Both the position numbers and the translations under genes were made by a program. DNA of 64,000 nt from Nostoc sp. CHAB 5836 (GTDB lineage Bacteria; Cyanobacteriota; Cyanobacteriia; Cyanobacteriales; Nostocaceae). The DNA is taken from NCBI RefSeq assembly GCF_020829445.1, contig NZ_JAIVFV010000013.1, positions 1 through 64,000 on the forward strand, read 5' to 3'. Positions 36,727 through 45,447 of this stretch are shown piece by piece; the stretch's first letter is position 1; each line of letters starts with the position of its first letter. The notes under the pieces are model-generated. The model was not told the origin of the DNA. It made no database searches and was given only the letters and a program-made list of their open reading frames with translations.

Positions 36727-37758
36727 ATGAATAATACTTCACAAGCTATTCATAAACTTCAAACGAATGAACGTTTACTATGGGATATTTTCTTAGGAGG
36801 ATTTGGACATAATCTCCTTCTTATTGCTCACGATATCAAGCTCTTCTCACTTCTTGCTAATCAACCACTTACTGCCGTGGGAGTAGCTAAAGCTTTGAAT
36901 ATTCAAATTCGTCCTACTAATGCTTTGCTAACATTTTGTACTTCTGTAGGAATACTAAGTTTCAATGACAATTACTATTCTTTAACTCTTGTTGCAGAAG
37001 AATATTTACTAGAAAGTAGTCCAACATATTTTGGTGCTTTTTTGGAATTGAATATTGCTAATAATTCTACCTTGTCATTTGAGAAATTGAAAAATGCTGT
37101 ACTTACAAATTCTTCTCAAGTATACGACAATGGCAAACTCTTCCAATCTCATGAAGAGGAAGTAAAACTTGCAAAAGCTTTTACTCATGCTATGCACGGA
37201 CATAGCATGGGAGCAGCTCTAGCTTGGTCAAGTTCGATTGACCTATCAAAATATCAAGTTTTACTTGATATTGGTGGTGGTTCTGGAGCTCATGCAATTG
37301 CAGCAGCATTAAAGTGGTCAAATCTGCAATCAATTGTTTTGGATATGCCTCCAGTTTGCGAAGTCGCAAAGGAGTATATCGCTAGTTACGGTTTACAAAG
37401 TCGCGTTAAAACTTATGTTAGTAATATGTGGGATAACCCTTTTCCTGTAGCAGATATCCACTTCTATGCTGACATTTATCATGACTGGCCACCAGAGAAA
37501 GGACGCTTTTTAACTCAAAAGAGCTTCGATACTTTAGAATCTGGAGGAAGTATCATGATTCATGAAATGCTCTATAACGATGAAAAAACAGGTCCAGTTA
37601 CTGTAGCTAACTACAATACAGCAATGCTTTTGTGGACAGAAGGTCAGCAGTATTCAGCTTTAGAAATATCAACCATGTTAAGTGAAGTTGGTTTTAATAA
37701 TATTGAAATTAAACCGACCTTCGGTTACTGGAGTATTGTGACTGCTTGCAAACCTTAA
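36727..37758 (+). CDS. O-methyltransferase (Methyltransf_2 family)
   Basis: 343 residues. An N-terminal winged-helix dimerisation domain (FGHNLLLIAHDIKLFSLLAN) and a SAM-binding domain with VLLDIGGGSGAHAIAAA, SIVLDMPPVCEVAKEYI and HFYADIYHDWPPEKG, the layout of small-molecule O-methyltransferases of plants and polyketide clusters. The His of IYHDW is the expected catalytic base. AT-rich. Together with the HDO gene 500 bases upstream it looks like a two-gene tailoring island without the core synthase. Confidence 0.85.
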   Translation: MNNTSQAIHKLQTNERLLWDIFLGGFGHNLLLIAHDIKLFSLLANQPLTAVGVAKALNIQIRPTNALLTFCTSVGILSFNDNYYSLTLVAEEYLLESSPTYFGAFLELNIANNSTLSFEKLKNAVLTNSSQVYDNGKLFQSHEEEVKLAKAFTHAMHGHSMGAALAWSSSIDLSKYQVLLDIGGGSGAHAIAAALKWSNLQSIVLDMPPVCEVAKEYIASYGLQSRVKTYVSNMWDNPFPVADIHFYADIYHDWPPEKGRFLTQKSFDTLESGGSIMIHEMLYNDEKTGPVTVANYNTAMLLWTEGQQYSALEISTMLSEVGFNNIEIKPTFGYWSIVTACKP

Positions 37759-37783
37759 TGATCAGGATTTAATCCTCAGATAA

Positions 37784-38083
37784 ATATTCATTACACCTAG
37801 CACTTTTAGCCGTGCCGGCGATAGCACTGCCACCACTTTAGTAAATTTAGTCAATCAGGTATTTACCGATGCTAATGGAGCCTCAACCGGAAATCAAGCT
37901 TTAGGGTTGAATGGTGCAGCCTTAGTCAAAATCACAAGTGGAGCGATCGCTGGAACTTACCTCGCAATCAACGATAGCACTGCTGGTTTTCAGTCCAGTA
38001 GTGATTTGTTAGTCAATTTAACAGGATTAACAGGTACTTTACCCGCGTTGGGAAATATTGCAGTCAGCAGTTTCTTTATTTAG
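37784..38083 (+). pseudogene. C-terminal remnant of a bluetail-domain surface protein
   Basis: An open frame of about 100 codons, with a TAA just upstream, no start codon and no ribosome site, encodes FSRAGDSTATTLVNLVNQVF to GTYLAINDSTAGFQSSSDLL and ends GNIAVSSFFI with a stop. This is the C-terminal domain I recall from large cyanobacterial repeat surface proteins (the bluetail domain). The rest of the parent gene is absent. A fragment left by recombination or deletion. Confidence 0.75.
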
Positions 38084-38129
38084 CACCATTCGCCAGAGGT
38101 TAAGACAAAATCATTTTTGTCAATTAATA

Positions 38130-38215
38130 GACATCTGGTTAAAATGTAGAGACGTAGCAGTGCTACGTCTCTACAAGGGTTCTGGGTAACGCATATTTAA
38201 TTTCTACCAGATGTC
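38130..38215. mobile_element. MITE family B, copy 2
   Basis: GACATCTGGTTAAAATG to TTTCTACCAGATGTC, TA on both sides. In opposite orientation to copy 1, with a TGTAGAGACGTAGC palindromic centre. Confidence 0.88.
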
Positions 38216-38376
38216 TAATAGTCATGCTGAAAATGTGCTGAAGTAGTGAGTATTTGATGTGACGCGTAGGCATCGCTAGCCCAAAAACTCTCTTGACTAG
38301 CTCGATTTTCAGCATAATTTTAAGTACTATTACTTATTGACAAAAGCTATATAGTCTTAACCTTTCACAAATAGCA

Positions 38377-39858
38377 CTATCCTATTCCCAAACGCCCAGC
38401 CAAGCCGGGAGTTAGGGGTAGAAGAGTAGTAATCATCAAGAATAGAGCTAAAAGCCCCAAAGCGGCTCTAGCATCATCCGGTTCAGTGACTTCATTCAAG
38501 CTGGGGCGTTCTTGATCGCGTTGCAAAAAGAAAATCACGATCGCCCAGTACATGGCAATCATATTACCAAGGGACACTAGGGCCAGTAAAATTAAAGTTG
38601 CGATCGTTGCCCGTCCTGCGGTTTTGCGTCCATAAATCGCCTGAACAATGCGCCCACCATCTAGTTGTCCTGCTGGCATTAAGTTCAATGCGGTAATTAC
38701 TAACCCCAACCAACCAATTATCACTAAGGGATGAACACTTACTAGGGAGGACTGCAACGCTGAACCAAGGACAACTCGCGCCAAACTTCCCACCAAAATC
38801 GACCCTTGGAAAAACTGATTTGGCAATTGGAATAAACTACCTGGGTGAGAAAGCAGTAAGCCCGTCACCAGCATTAACAAAGAAATGATCCCACCTACGG
38901 CTGGGCCTGCCAAAGCGATATCAAATAATACTTTGCGGTTGGGCAACAGAGACTCAAAGCGGGTAATTGCACCGAAGGAACCAATTTGCACAGCCGGCAG
39001 AAAGAAAGGCCAGCTAAGGCGAACTTGGTGACGCCGAGCAAGTAACCAATGACCAGTTTCGTGAGCTGCTAAAATCGTAAATATTCCAGCGCCTATAGGC
39101 AAAGCTTCTGTGAATCGCCCTGGATTGGCAAAGAAATCAAAATTCAGCAATAAGCCCGCAGCTTCTAAATTTGTGGCAATGGTTGCAATCAACAGAATAC
39201 CTGCAAAGATTTTTTGCGATAACAACATCGGACGGGGATCATTGCGGCTGGGTAAGACAATCACCACCGGTCTACCGTCCGTATTTTCCACTAAAAACAG
39301 GCGATATTGATCATCGAGGCGTTGCTGTAAACTTGCAGTTAGACGGTTGTGAGTCTCTTCTGGTTCTCCCCGCAAATTACCTTTGAAAATGGCTCCATCT
39401 TGGTAGGCGATGGTTTCTGTAGCAAAAAATGTATCGATACCGAAAATACCTTTAATTGCATTCAAGTCATCTTCCGGTATTGGCGGGATCTCCGCTTTCA
39501 GTTGTGCTACTGCTAATTGTGGGGAATTTGCTTCAAGAGAGGAAGCAGCAGCGAGTCTTTCCGTTGCGCGTTGCTTGAGGATGGCATCTTGCCCAGCTGC
39601 GCGTAACTGTCTGCCCAAAAAGACGTACAATCCAGCAGAAGTAACCACTAAGAACAATATACCCGCTATATTGATGTAAATTCCTGCGGCAAACAATCCA
39701 AAAAACAGGAGCCAGGGAGTCATCAACACCACCGACTGTAACCAGGCTAAGATTCCCAGCTTACCAAAAGGTCTGGCGCGATAAAAGCCCCAGCCCAAAA
39801 TGCCTAAAGCTACCAGTAGGATTGCCGCCAGGATAGAAGTTTCTGATAAAGTAAACAT
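38377..39858 (-). CDS. Site-2 protease family (EGY-type) intramembrane metalloprotease
   Basis: About 493 residues with some eight hydrophobic segments. The zinc site is complete: AAHETGHWLLARRH (HExxH) and NLMPAGQLDGGRIV with the third ligand. The soluble segment before it has the GNLR motif (KGNLRGEPEETHNRL), which characterises plant EGY proteases and their cyanobacterial relatives. It should cleave membrane-spanning substrates, perhaps anti-sigma factors. The ATG at 39858 is preferred to one twelve codons upstream. Confidence 0.9.
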   Translation of the reverse strand: MFTLSETSILAAILLVALGILGWGFYRARPFGKLGILAWLQSVVLMTPWLLFFGLFAAGIYINIAGILFLVVTSAGLYVFLGRQLRAAGQDAILKQRATERLAAASSLEANSPQLAVAQLKAEIPPIPEDDLNAIKGIFGIDTFFATETIAYQDGAIFKGNLRGEPEETHNRLTASLQQRLDDQYRLFLVENTDGRPVVIVLPSRNDPRPMLLSQKIFAGILLIATIATNLEAAGLLLNFDFFANPGRFTEALPIGAGIFTILAAHETGHWLLARRHQVRLSWPFFLPAVQIGSFGAITRFESLLPNRKVLFDIALAGPAVGGIISLLMLVTGLLLSHPGSLFQLPNQFFQGSILVGSLARVVLGSALQSSLVSVHPLVIIGWLGLVITALNLMPAGQLDGGRIVQAIYGRKTAGRATIATLILLALVSLGNMIAMYWAIVIFFLQRDQERPSLNEVTEPDDARAALGLLALFLMITTLLPLTPGLAGRLGIG

Positions 39859-40005
39859 CTCCAAACCTTTGCTATTGAGACTGAGCCAGAACAAGTCCGG
39901 TATTGCAGATACACTTATTAATGTATAACGCCGCCTGTCGTCTGCCCAAATTATCCCGGTTTGCGTCGGCTAGCTTTCACGTTAAATTGACACCAATTGG
40001 TCAAC

Positions 40006-40178
40006 TAAGTACATTGGTGCAAAAAAAGTCAAGTATGTTACGAAACATAAATAAGCTTAAAATCCTTACTAATGACCAATGACCAATGACAAATGACAAA
40101 TGACAAATGACAAATGACCAATGACAAATGACAAATGACAGCCTTAGCCAGTTAACTTTAATTGCGCCAACCTACTTA
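40006..40178. mobile_element. MITE family C, copy 3, with expanded heptamer centre
   Basis: Inverted ends TAAGTACATTGGTGC and GCGCCAACCTACTTA. The middle contains about ten units of GACAAAT/GACCAAT, making it longer than other copies. The coaBC stop codon (40172-40174) lies within its right end. Confidence 0.85.
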
Positions 40179-41377
40179 CTGACAAAATCAAATAATTGAT
40201 GGGCCATTTCTAATTTATAACAAGGTGCGATCGCTAGCTGATTTCCTTGGCTATCTAAAAATATCCCTTGATTATGATCACTCCCAAAACCACTATCCGG
40301 TTGATCGATGGCATTGGCAACAATCGCATCGAGTTTTTTTCTCTGTAACTTTTCTAACGCTGGCTTGACAATATCTCCAGTTTGTGCAGCAAATCCAATT
40401 AAGATCTGATGCGGCTGTTTGAGTTGTGCTAACTGAGCAACGATATCCGGTACTGGTTCCAAGGGCAAGGCTTGGGGGAGCGATCGCTTGGGCAATTTTT
40501 CTGTACTATAATCTTTTGGCTTCACATCTGCTACGGCTGCTGACATCACAATTACATCAGCGTTGGGTAAACATTCCAGCATCGCGTGCTGCATTTGCTC
40601 GGCACTAACAACAGGAATCCCTTGCACTCCTAATGGTACATCCCAATTAGCTGGGCCATGTACCAGGATAACACTTGCGCCTCGATGAAGTGCGGCTTGC
40701 GCAATTCCTAATCCCATTTTACCTGTGGAAGGATTACCAATAAACCTCACTGGGTCAAGAAACTCTCGCGTTCCCCCAGCGCTAATTAACACTCGTTTAC
40801 CAGCTAAATCTCGTTTACCTTGAGTGTGTAACAACGATTGGATGTGAGCCAAAATTTCTGGAGGTTCTGCTAATCTACCAGCACCGATGCGATCGCACGC
40901 TAATAACCCTGATGCTGTATTCATCCCATGATATCGGCTATCTGTCAATACCTGTTGCCAATTTCGCTGCACCGATTGCTGTTCCCACATATCCGTATTC
41001 ATTGCGGGTGCTAACAGCACGGGACAAGTAGAAGCAAGCACGGTATTTGTGAGCAAATTATCAGCCATCCCGTAGGCTAACTTTGCTAATGTATTAGCTG
41101 TCAAGGGGGCAATTACCATGACATCAGCCCATTCACCCAACTCAATATGCAACGGACGAGAGTGAGTTGATTGCCAGAAATCATCATCTGTGTAGGCGCG
41201 ATGACGAGATAGAGTGGCTATTGTCAGAGGCGTGATGAATTCTTGTGCCGAACGGGTGAGAATGACTCGAACCTCCACCCCAATTTGAAACAGCGTCGAA
41301 ACCAACTCACAAATTTTATAGGCGGCGATACCGCCACCTACAGCAATTAGAACCCTGTTTAATTTTGGATTAGTCAT
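40172..41377 (-). CDS. coaBC: Bifunctional phosphopantothenoylcysteine synthetase/decarboxylase
   Basis: 401 residues, two domains of coenzyme A synthesis. The N-terminal CoaC flavoprotein ([29 protein letters not shown] with the catalytic His, PAMNTDMW, and the [10 protein letters not shown] flap) decarboxylates 4'-phospho-N-pantothenoylcysteine. The C-terminal CoaB ([20 protein letters not shown], then PSTGKMG) makes that intermediate from phosphopantothenate and cysteine. The final codons and stop fall in the end of MITE C3, so the last two or three residues are probably replaced without harm. Confidence 0.96.
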   Translation of the reverse strand: MTNPKLNRVLIAVGGGIAAYKICELVSTLFQIGVEVRVILTRSAQEFITPLTIATLSRHRAYTDDDFWQSTHSRPLHIELGEWADVMVIAPLTANTLAKLAYGMADNLLTNTVLASTCPVLLAPAMNTDMWEQQSVQRNWQQVLTDSRYHGMNTASGLLACDRIGAGRLAEPPEILAHIQSLLHTQGKRDLAGKRVLISAGGTREFLDPVRFIGNPSTGKMGLGIAQAALHRGASVILVHGPANWDVPLGVQGIPVVSAEQMQHAMLECLPNADVIVMSAAVADVKPKDYSTEKLPKRSLPQALPLEPVPDIVAQLAQLKQPHQILIGFAAQTGDIVKPALEKLQRKKLDAIVANAIDQPDSGFGSDHNQGIFLDSQGNQLAIAPCYKLEMAHQLFDFVSK

Positions 41378-41578
41378 GGTAAAAAGTTAGGAGTAAGTAC
41401 TAACTCAGGAGCCAATACGGTTCGGTTAAGGTCCATAGGTCTTAAAGATCCCCCTTAGTCCCTCGATAAATTGGGGGAAATAGAGCCATTTTGAGCAAGC
41501 TTTTTAAGGGGGTTGGGGGAATCGGATAATATCCGAACCCTATTGACTTAAGAGCAACTAGTTAGGAATATTAATTTC

Positions 41579-41659
41579 TAACTCCAAACTCCTAACTCCT
41601 AACTCCTAACTCCTAACTCCTAACTCCAAACTCCAAACTCCAAACTCCTAACTCCTAAC
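41579..41659. repeat. STRR heptamer array (CTAACTC with CAAACTC variants)
   Basis: About eleven heptamers between coaBC and the DUF2555 gene, ending six bases before the DUF2555 stop. Same unit as 13720-13766. Confidence 0.9.
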
Positions 41660-41664
41660 CTCAA

Positions 41665-41877
41665 CTACGCTTCATCGTAGGGTTCCAAGTCTAAGAGGTA
41701 GATGTAGGGTTCAACTAACTCTGGACGCTGAAATGCGATCGCTCGCAATAGATGCCAATCATTTAAACCCTCGAAAGCATTGCTATAATTATCCAGTTCC
41801 AGACGTGTAGCTAGTTCTTCCACTTCTGCCGCAGTCATGGCAGCGATTTCTTTTTTGGAAATGCTTAGAGTTGTCAT
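41665..41877 (-). CDS. DUF2555 family protein
   Basis: 70 residues from the ATG at 41877 (MTTLSISKKEIAAMTAAEVE). A small acidic helical protein, with WHLLRAIAFQRPELVEPYIY as the most distinctive block, that I recognise as the cyanobacterial DUF2555 family. Function unknown. Upstream of coaBC in the same orientation, with the heptamer array between them. Confidence 0.8.
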   Translation of the reverse strand: MTTLSISKKEIAAMTAAEVEELATRLELDNYSNAFEGLNDWHLLRAIAFQRPELVEPYIYLLDLEPYDEA

Positions 41878-42031
41878 AATGCTCGCCCCTCCCTTATGCA
41901 GCACTCGCCTTCAGCCTGGGTTAAGTTGCGCTAAACGCACCCACCCAATATATATTACTCATTAGATGTCATTCATTTCGTGAAAATTGTCAGAATTTGT
42001 ACCAGAATTTATAAAAAATTCGTAATCCTGA

Positions 42032-42652
42032 CTAGCCAATTATATTTACAACGAAATTCCGTAGCACCTCTAAGGTTTGTGGATGTATTTCATGCCCCAT
42101 ATCAAATTCGTGGTATTCTACCGCCACTCCTAGAGACTTGAGAGTTTCTTGCGCCTTCAAGGCAGCTTGCAGGGGCACAACTTCATCATATCTACCGTGA
42201 GTAATTAAAGTTGGTGGAATCCCACTTTTAGCTGCCGTTAGTGCATCGGGATGTAAATAGCCACTCATAACAACTAAACCTGCTAAGGGCAATTTTGAGC
42301 CGACATCTAAAGTCATTGCTCCCCCTTGAGAAAATCCACTCAAAATGGTGCGTGATAAAGGTACGCCAGTGCTACTTTCTAAAGATTTCAAGAAATCTGT
42401 TAGCAGTTGCCGACTTTGTGCCAACCCTTGATACATATTCTCCACCCGCAGGTCATACCATGCCCTCCCTACAGGGGAATAGGGATAAGGAAAAGGTGCA
42501 TCCGGTAATACAAACTGGTAATCAGGTAAGTTGAGCAAGGGTAATAAAGATGCTACATCCTCAGCATTCGCTCCCCAACCATGCAAAGTGACAATTAAGC
42601 CTGCGGGGGGTTGAGAAGTTTCTCTCTTAACGGTGATAACTTGTAAAGACAG
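42032..42652 (-). CDS. Alpha/beta hydrolase (phospholipase/carboxylesterase family)
   Basis: 206 residues if started at a CTG codon (42652). Domain: LIVTLHGWGANAEDV (oxyanion loop), nucleophile elbow LSGFSQGGAMTL with Ser, then PTLITHGRYDEVVPL with Asp and FDMGHEIHPQ with His, a complete catalytic triad. The frame upstream of the first TTG (42586) encodes the conserved SQPPAGLIVT strand, so the start must be further up. No ATG/GTG/TTG exists before the in-frame TAG. The CTG is seven bases after AGGAG, in the position where homologues, as I remember them, start with ATG-TCT. Confidence 0.85.
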   Translation of the reverse strand: MSLQVITVKRETSQPPAGLIVTLHGWGANAEDVASLLPLLNLPDYQFVLPDAPFPYPYSPVGRAWYDLRVENMYQGLAQSRQLLTDFLKSLESSTGVPLSRTILSGFSQGGAMTLDVGSKLPLAGLVVMSGYLHPDALTAAKSGIPPTLITHGRYDEVVPLQAALKAQETLKSLGVAVEYHEFDMGHEIHPQTLEVLRNFVVNIIG

Positions 42653-43200
42653 AGGTTTACTCCTAAAATTCTAGGCTTTTCATAGATCCTATCTGCTTGC
42701 CCAAAGAATACCTAAGTAGGTCGGCGCAATTAAAGCTAACTGGCTAAGGCTGTCATTTGTCCTTTGTCCTTTGTCATTGGTCACTAGTAAAGATTTTAAG
42801 GCTATTTACGTTTCGTAACATACTTTGATTTTTTCGCGCCAACTTACTTACGTCGTTATGGCGCTAGCAAGCAAAGGCCAGATGAGAATTTTCTCTGAAA
42901 ACATTTTTTCATCAATTTTTATACAAGAATAATTCCTATCTGTAAATGATTGCTTTTAGTCAGATTTTTTGATTTAATAAAAACTATTATCAATTATTTT
43001 TGAGATAATTATTGTAATTAATTGTCAATAATCTGGTAAATAATTTTTCTTAGAAAGAAGTGAATAGCGTCTTTCTAAGAAGAATTAGCAAAATACATTG
43101 GTCTGATTATACATCAGAATGTCACTAGGCAAGCCGACTCAATTAATAGTAATATATTTCAATAATCTGATAATAGTTTGTGTTCTACTGGAGAAAGCTT
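42653..43200. other. Intergenic region upstream of the iron transporter
   Basis: It contains MITE C2 (42713-42850), then about 350 bases of very AT-rich sequence. Around 42990-43035 direct and inverted ATTAT/ATAAT runs (for example GAGATAATTATTGTAATTAA) resemble a Fur-type iron box, but I cannot define one exactly. Confidence 0.5.
42713..42850. mobile_element. MITE family C, copy 2
   Basis: Ends TAAGTAGGTCGGCGC and GCGCCAACTTACTTA, TA at each edge, interior with TTTGTCC heptamers and ACGTTTCGTAACATACTTTG. No coding capacity. Confidence 0.88.
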
Positions 43201-44277
43201 ATGAAGCGCCGCAAATTTGTCTATATGGTGGGACTAGCATCTGCTAGTGGGGGATTAGCGATCGCTTGTAATCCTAATCAAACACCCACCGATACTGCCG
43301 AATCGCCACCAACGCAGTCTACACCAACTAGGGCTACTAGCAGTGCATTAGAAAAAGAGCTAGTAGTCTACTCCGGACGCAACCAAAAACTTATTGGCGA
43401 GCTTATTAAACAATTTGAGCAACAAACCAATACTAAAGTACAAGTCCGCTACGGCGATAGTGCTGAGTTAGCATCAGCAATTTTGGAAGAAGGGGTCAAC
43501 AGTCCCGCAGATGTCTTCTTTGCCCAAGATGCGGGCGCCCTCGGAGCTATGGAAAAAGCAAATAGAGCAGTACAGTTACCAACATCTCTTCTGAATCAGG
43601 TAGATAGTAGCTACCGTTCACCAGAGGGGAAATGGCTAGGTATTACGGGGAGAGTGCGTACAGTAGATTACAACTCTAAATCCGTGAAGCCGAGTGAATT
43701 ACCATCGTCGATTTTCGGCTTTACGGAACCAAAATGGAAAGGTAAAATCGGCTGGGCACCAACAAATGGTTCCTTTCAGTCTTTTGTCACCGCCTTGCGG
43801 GTTACAGAAGGAGAAGATAAAGCTAAGCAATGGTTAGAAGGTATTAAAGCTAACAATGCTAAAGTTTATCCTAATAATGCAGCGATCATAGAAGCCTTGT
43901 CTCGTGGCGAAATTGCTGTTGGATTTGTTAATCATTACTATCTGGAACGAGTCAAACAAGATAATCCTCAAGTTCCAGTGGAGCATCATTTTACCGATGA
44001 TGTGGGTTCCTTAGTAAATGTCGCAGGTATAGTAATTCTCAACAGCGCCAAACATCCCAATATTGCTCAAAAGTTTGTCGAATTCATGCTGAACGAAAAT
44101 GCCCAAAACTACTTTGCGAATAAAACCTATGAGTATCCTCTAACTTTGGCAGTTACACCCAAAGGGAAACTCAAATCTCTCGAACAAATTAAAAAACAAG
44201 CTCAAAAAATCGACTTGAGTAATCTTAGCGATTTAGAGGCAACACTCAAACTTATGCAGCAAGTACAAGTCATATAA
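43201..44277 (+). CDS. futA: Iron(III) ABC transporter substrate-binding lipoprotein
   Basis: 358 residues from the ATG at 43201 (ribosome site TGGAGAAAG). The N-terminus combines a basic KRRKF start with a lipobox (GGLAIAC), so a membrane-anchored binding protein, perhaps Tat-exported. The mature part begins ELVVYSGRNQKLIGELIKQF and has VRYGDSAELASAILEEG, ADVFFAQDAGALGAME and KIGWAPTNGSFQSFVTALR, as in FutA/FbpA ferric-binding proteins that hold iron through tyrosines. First gene of a four-gene locus (two binding proteins, permease, ATPase), likely iron-regulated. Confidence 0.9.
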   Translation: MKRRKFVYMVGLASASGGLAIACNPNQTPTDTAESPPTQSTPTRATSSALEKELVVYSGRNQKLIGELIKQFEQQTNTKVQVRYGDSAELASAILEEGVNSPADVFFAQDAGALGAMEKANRAVQLPTSLLNQVDSSYRSPEGKWLGITGRVRTVDYNSKSVKPSELPSSIFGFTEPKWKGKIGWAPTNGSFQSFVTALRVTEGEDKAKQWLEGIKANNAKVYPNNAAIIEALSRGEIAVGFVNHYYLERVKQDNPQVPVEHHFTDDVGSLVNVAGIVILNSAKHPNIAQKFVEFMLNENAQNYFANKTYEYPLTLAVTPKGKLKSLEQIKKQAQKIDLSNLSDLEATLKLMQQVQVI

Positions 44278-44433
44278 GCTGCAATGTGCTGGGATTTATC
44301 TAGCAAGAGGAGCAAAAATCCCAAAATTTTGAGAAATTTTCTTGCTTACTAGTACACGTTAATGGTACAAATTGAGAATATGCCGGCTATTGCAAAAAAT
44401 TCCTAGTAAAAATCAAAGTGGAGGATTAGTAGA

Positions 44434-45444
44434 TTGAAAACTTTACCATTGCTGAAAGTTTCAGGATTAGCTCTAGCTATAACGCTCGGTTGGGGAATCG
44501 GAGTGGCTGTAGACGCTCAAACGAAAACCCTTGTGATCTATTCAGGGAGAGATGAAAAACTAATTGGCCCCTTAATTGAGAAAGCAAAAAAAGATTTAAA
44601 TAAGGATATTCAAGTGCGTTATGGTAGTACTGCTGAGTTAGCGATCGCACTTTTGGAAGAAGGTCAAAATAGCCGTGCAGACTTGTTTTTCGCCCAAGAC
44701 GCTGGTGCTTTAGGCAATTTGGAGAAAAAACAGGTGACACTCCCGATTCCTTCTAAACTGCTCGACAAAGTTGATGCTCGCTTTCGTTCTGCTAAGGGGT
44801 ATTGGCTAGGAATTTCTGGGCGTGCCCGTGTAATTAGCTACAATACTAAATTAGTAAACCGAGGGGAACTACCGTTATTAGTTTCGCAGTTAACCCAACC
44901 AAAATGGCGGGGCAAAGTCGGCTGGGCACCAACTAACGCCTCCTTTCAGTCATTTATTACCGCAAAGCGAGTCTTAGAAGGGGATGGAACAACTCTCCAA
45001 TGGCTCAAAGCGATGAAAGCTAATGGTGTCAAAGATTACGCTGGGAATTCTGCGATCGTCGAAGCCGTGGGACGTGGAGAAGTTTATCTTGGTTTAGTGA
45101 ATAACTACTACTTGTATAACTTGAAAAAAAATGATCCAAACCTTCCTGTTGCCAACCACTATACAATCAAAGATGCAGGAGCAATGATTAACGTGGCAGG
45201 AGTGGCAATTACGAAAACTACAGATCAGAAAGCTGATGTTGAGGCTTTAATTGATTATCTGCTAAAACCGAGTTCGCAAAACTACTTTGCTCAAGAAACT
45301 AATGAATATCCTTTAGTAAAAGGAATACCAGCGCCATCCAACCAAATACCAATCAATAAGCTCAATCCACCTAATCTTAACCTGACAGATTTAGATGATT
45401 TACCAGGAACCTTGAACTTACTAAAGCAGGCAGGAGTTTTGTAA
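44434..45444 (+). CDS. futA: Second iron(III) substrate-binding protein (FutA paralogue)
   Basis: 336 residues with a TTG start at 44434 preceded by GGAGG. A classical Sec signal (LALAITLGWGIGVAVDAQT) without a lipobox suggests a soluble periplasmic protein, in contrast with the lipoprotein upstream. It is clearly paralogous (LVIYSGRDEKLIGPLIEKA, VRYGSTAELAIALLEEG, KVGWAPTNASFQSFITA). Two complementary FutA proteins, one anchored and one soluble, fit the FutA1/FutA2 arrangement of cyanobacteria. It ends 3 bases before the permease gene. Confidence 0.9.
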   Translation: MKTLPLLKVSGLALAITLGWGIGVAVDAQTKTLVIYSGRDEKLIGPLIEKAKKDLNKDIQVRYGSTAELAIALLEEGQNSRADLFFAQDAGALGNLEKKQVTLPIPSKLLDKVDARFRSAKGYWLGISGRARVISYNTKLVNRGELPLLVSQLTQPKWRGKVGWAPTNASFQSFITAKRVLEGDGTTLQWLKAMKANGVKDYAGNSAIVEAVGRGEVYLGLVNNYYLYNLKKNDPNLPVANHYTIKDAGAMINVAGVAITKTTDQKADVEALIDYLLKPSSQNYFAQETNEYPLVKGIPAPSNQIPINKLNPPNLNLTDLDDLPGTLNLLKQAGVL

Positions 45445-45447
45445 CAG

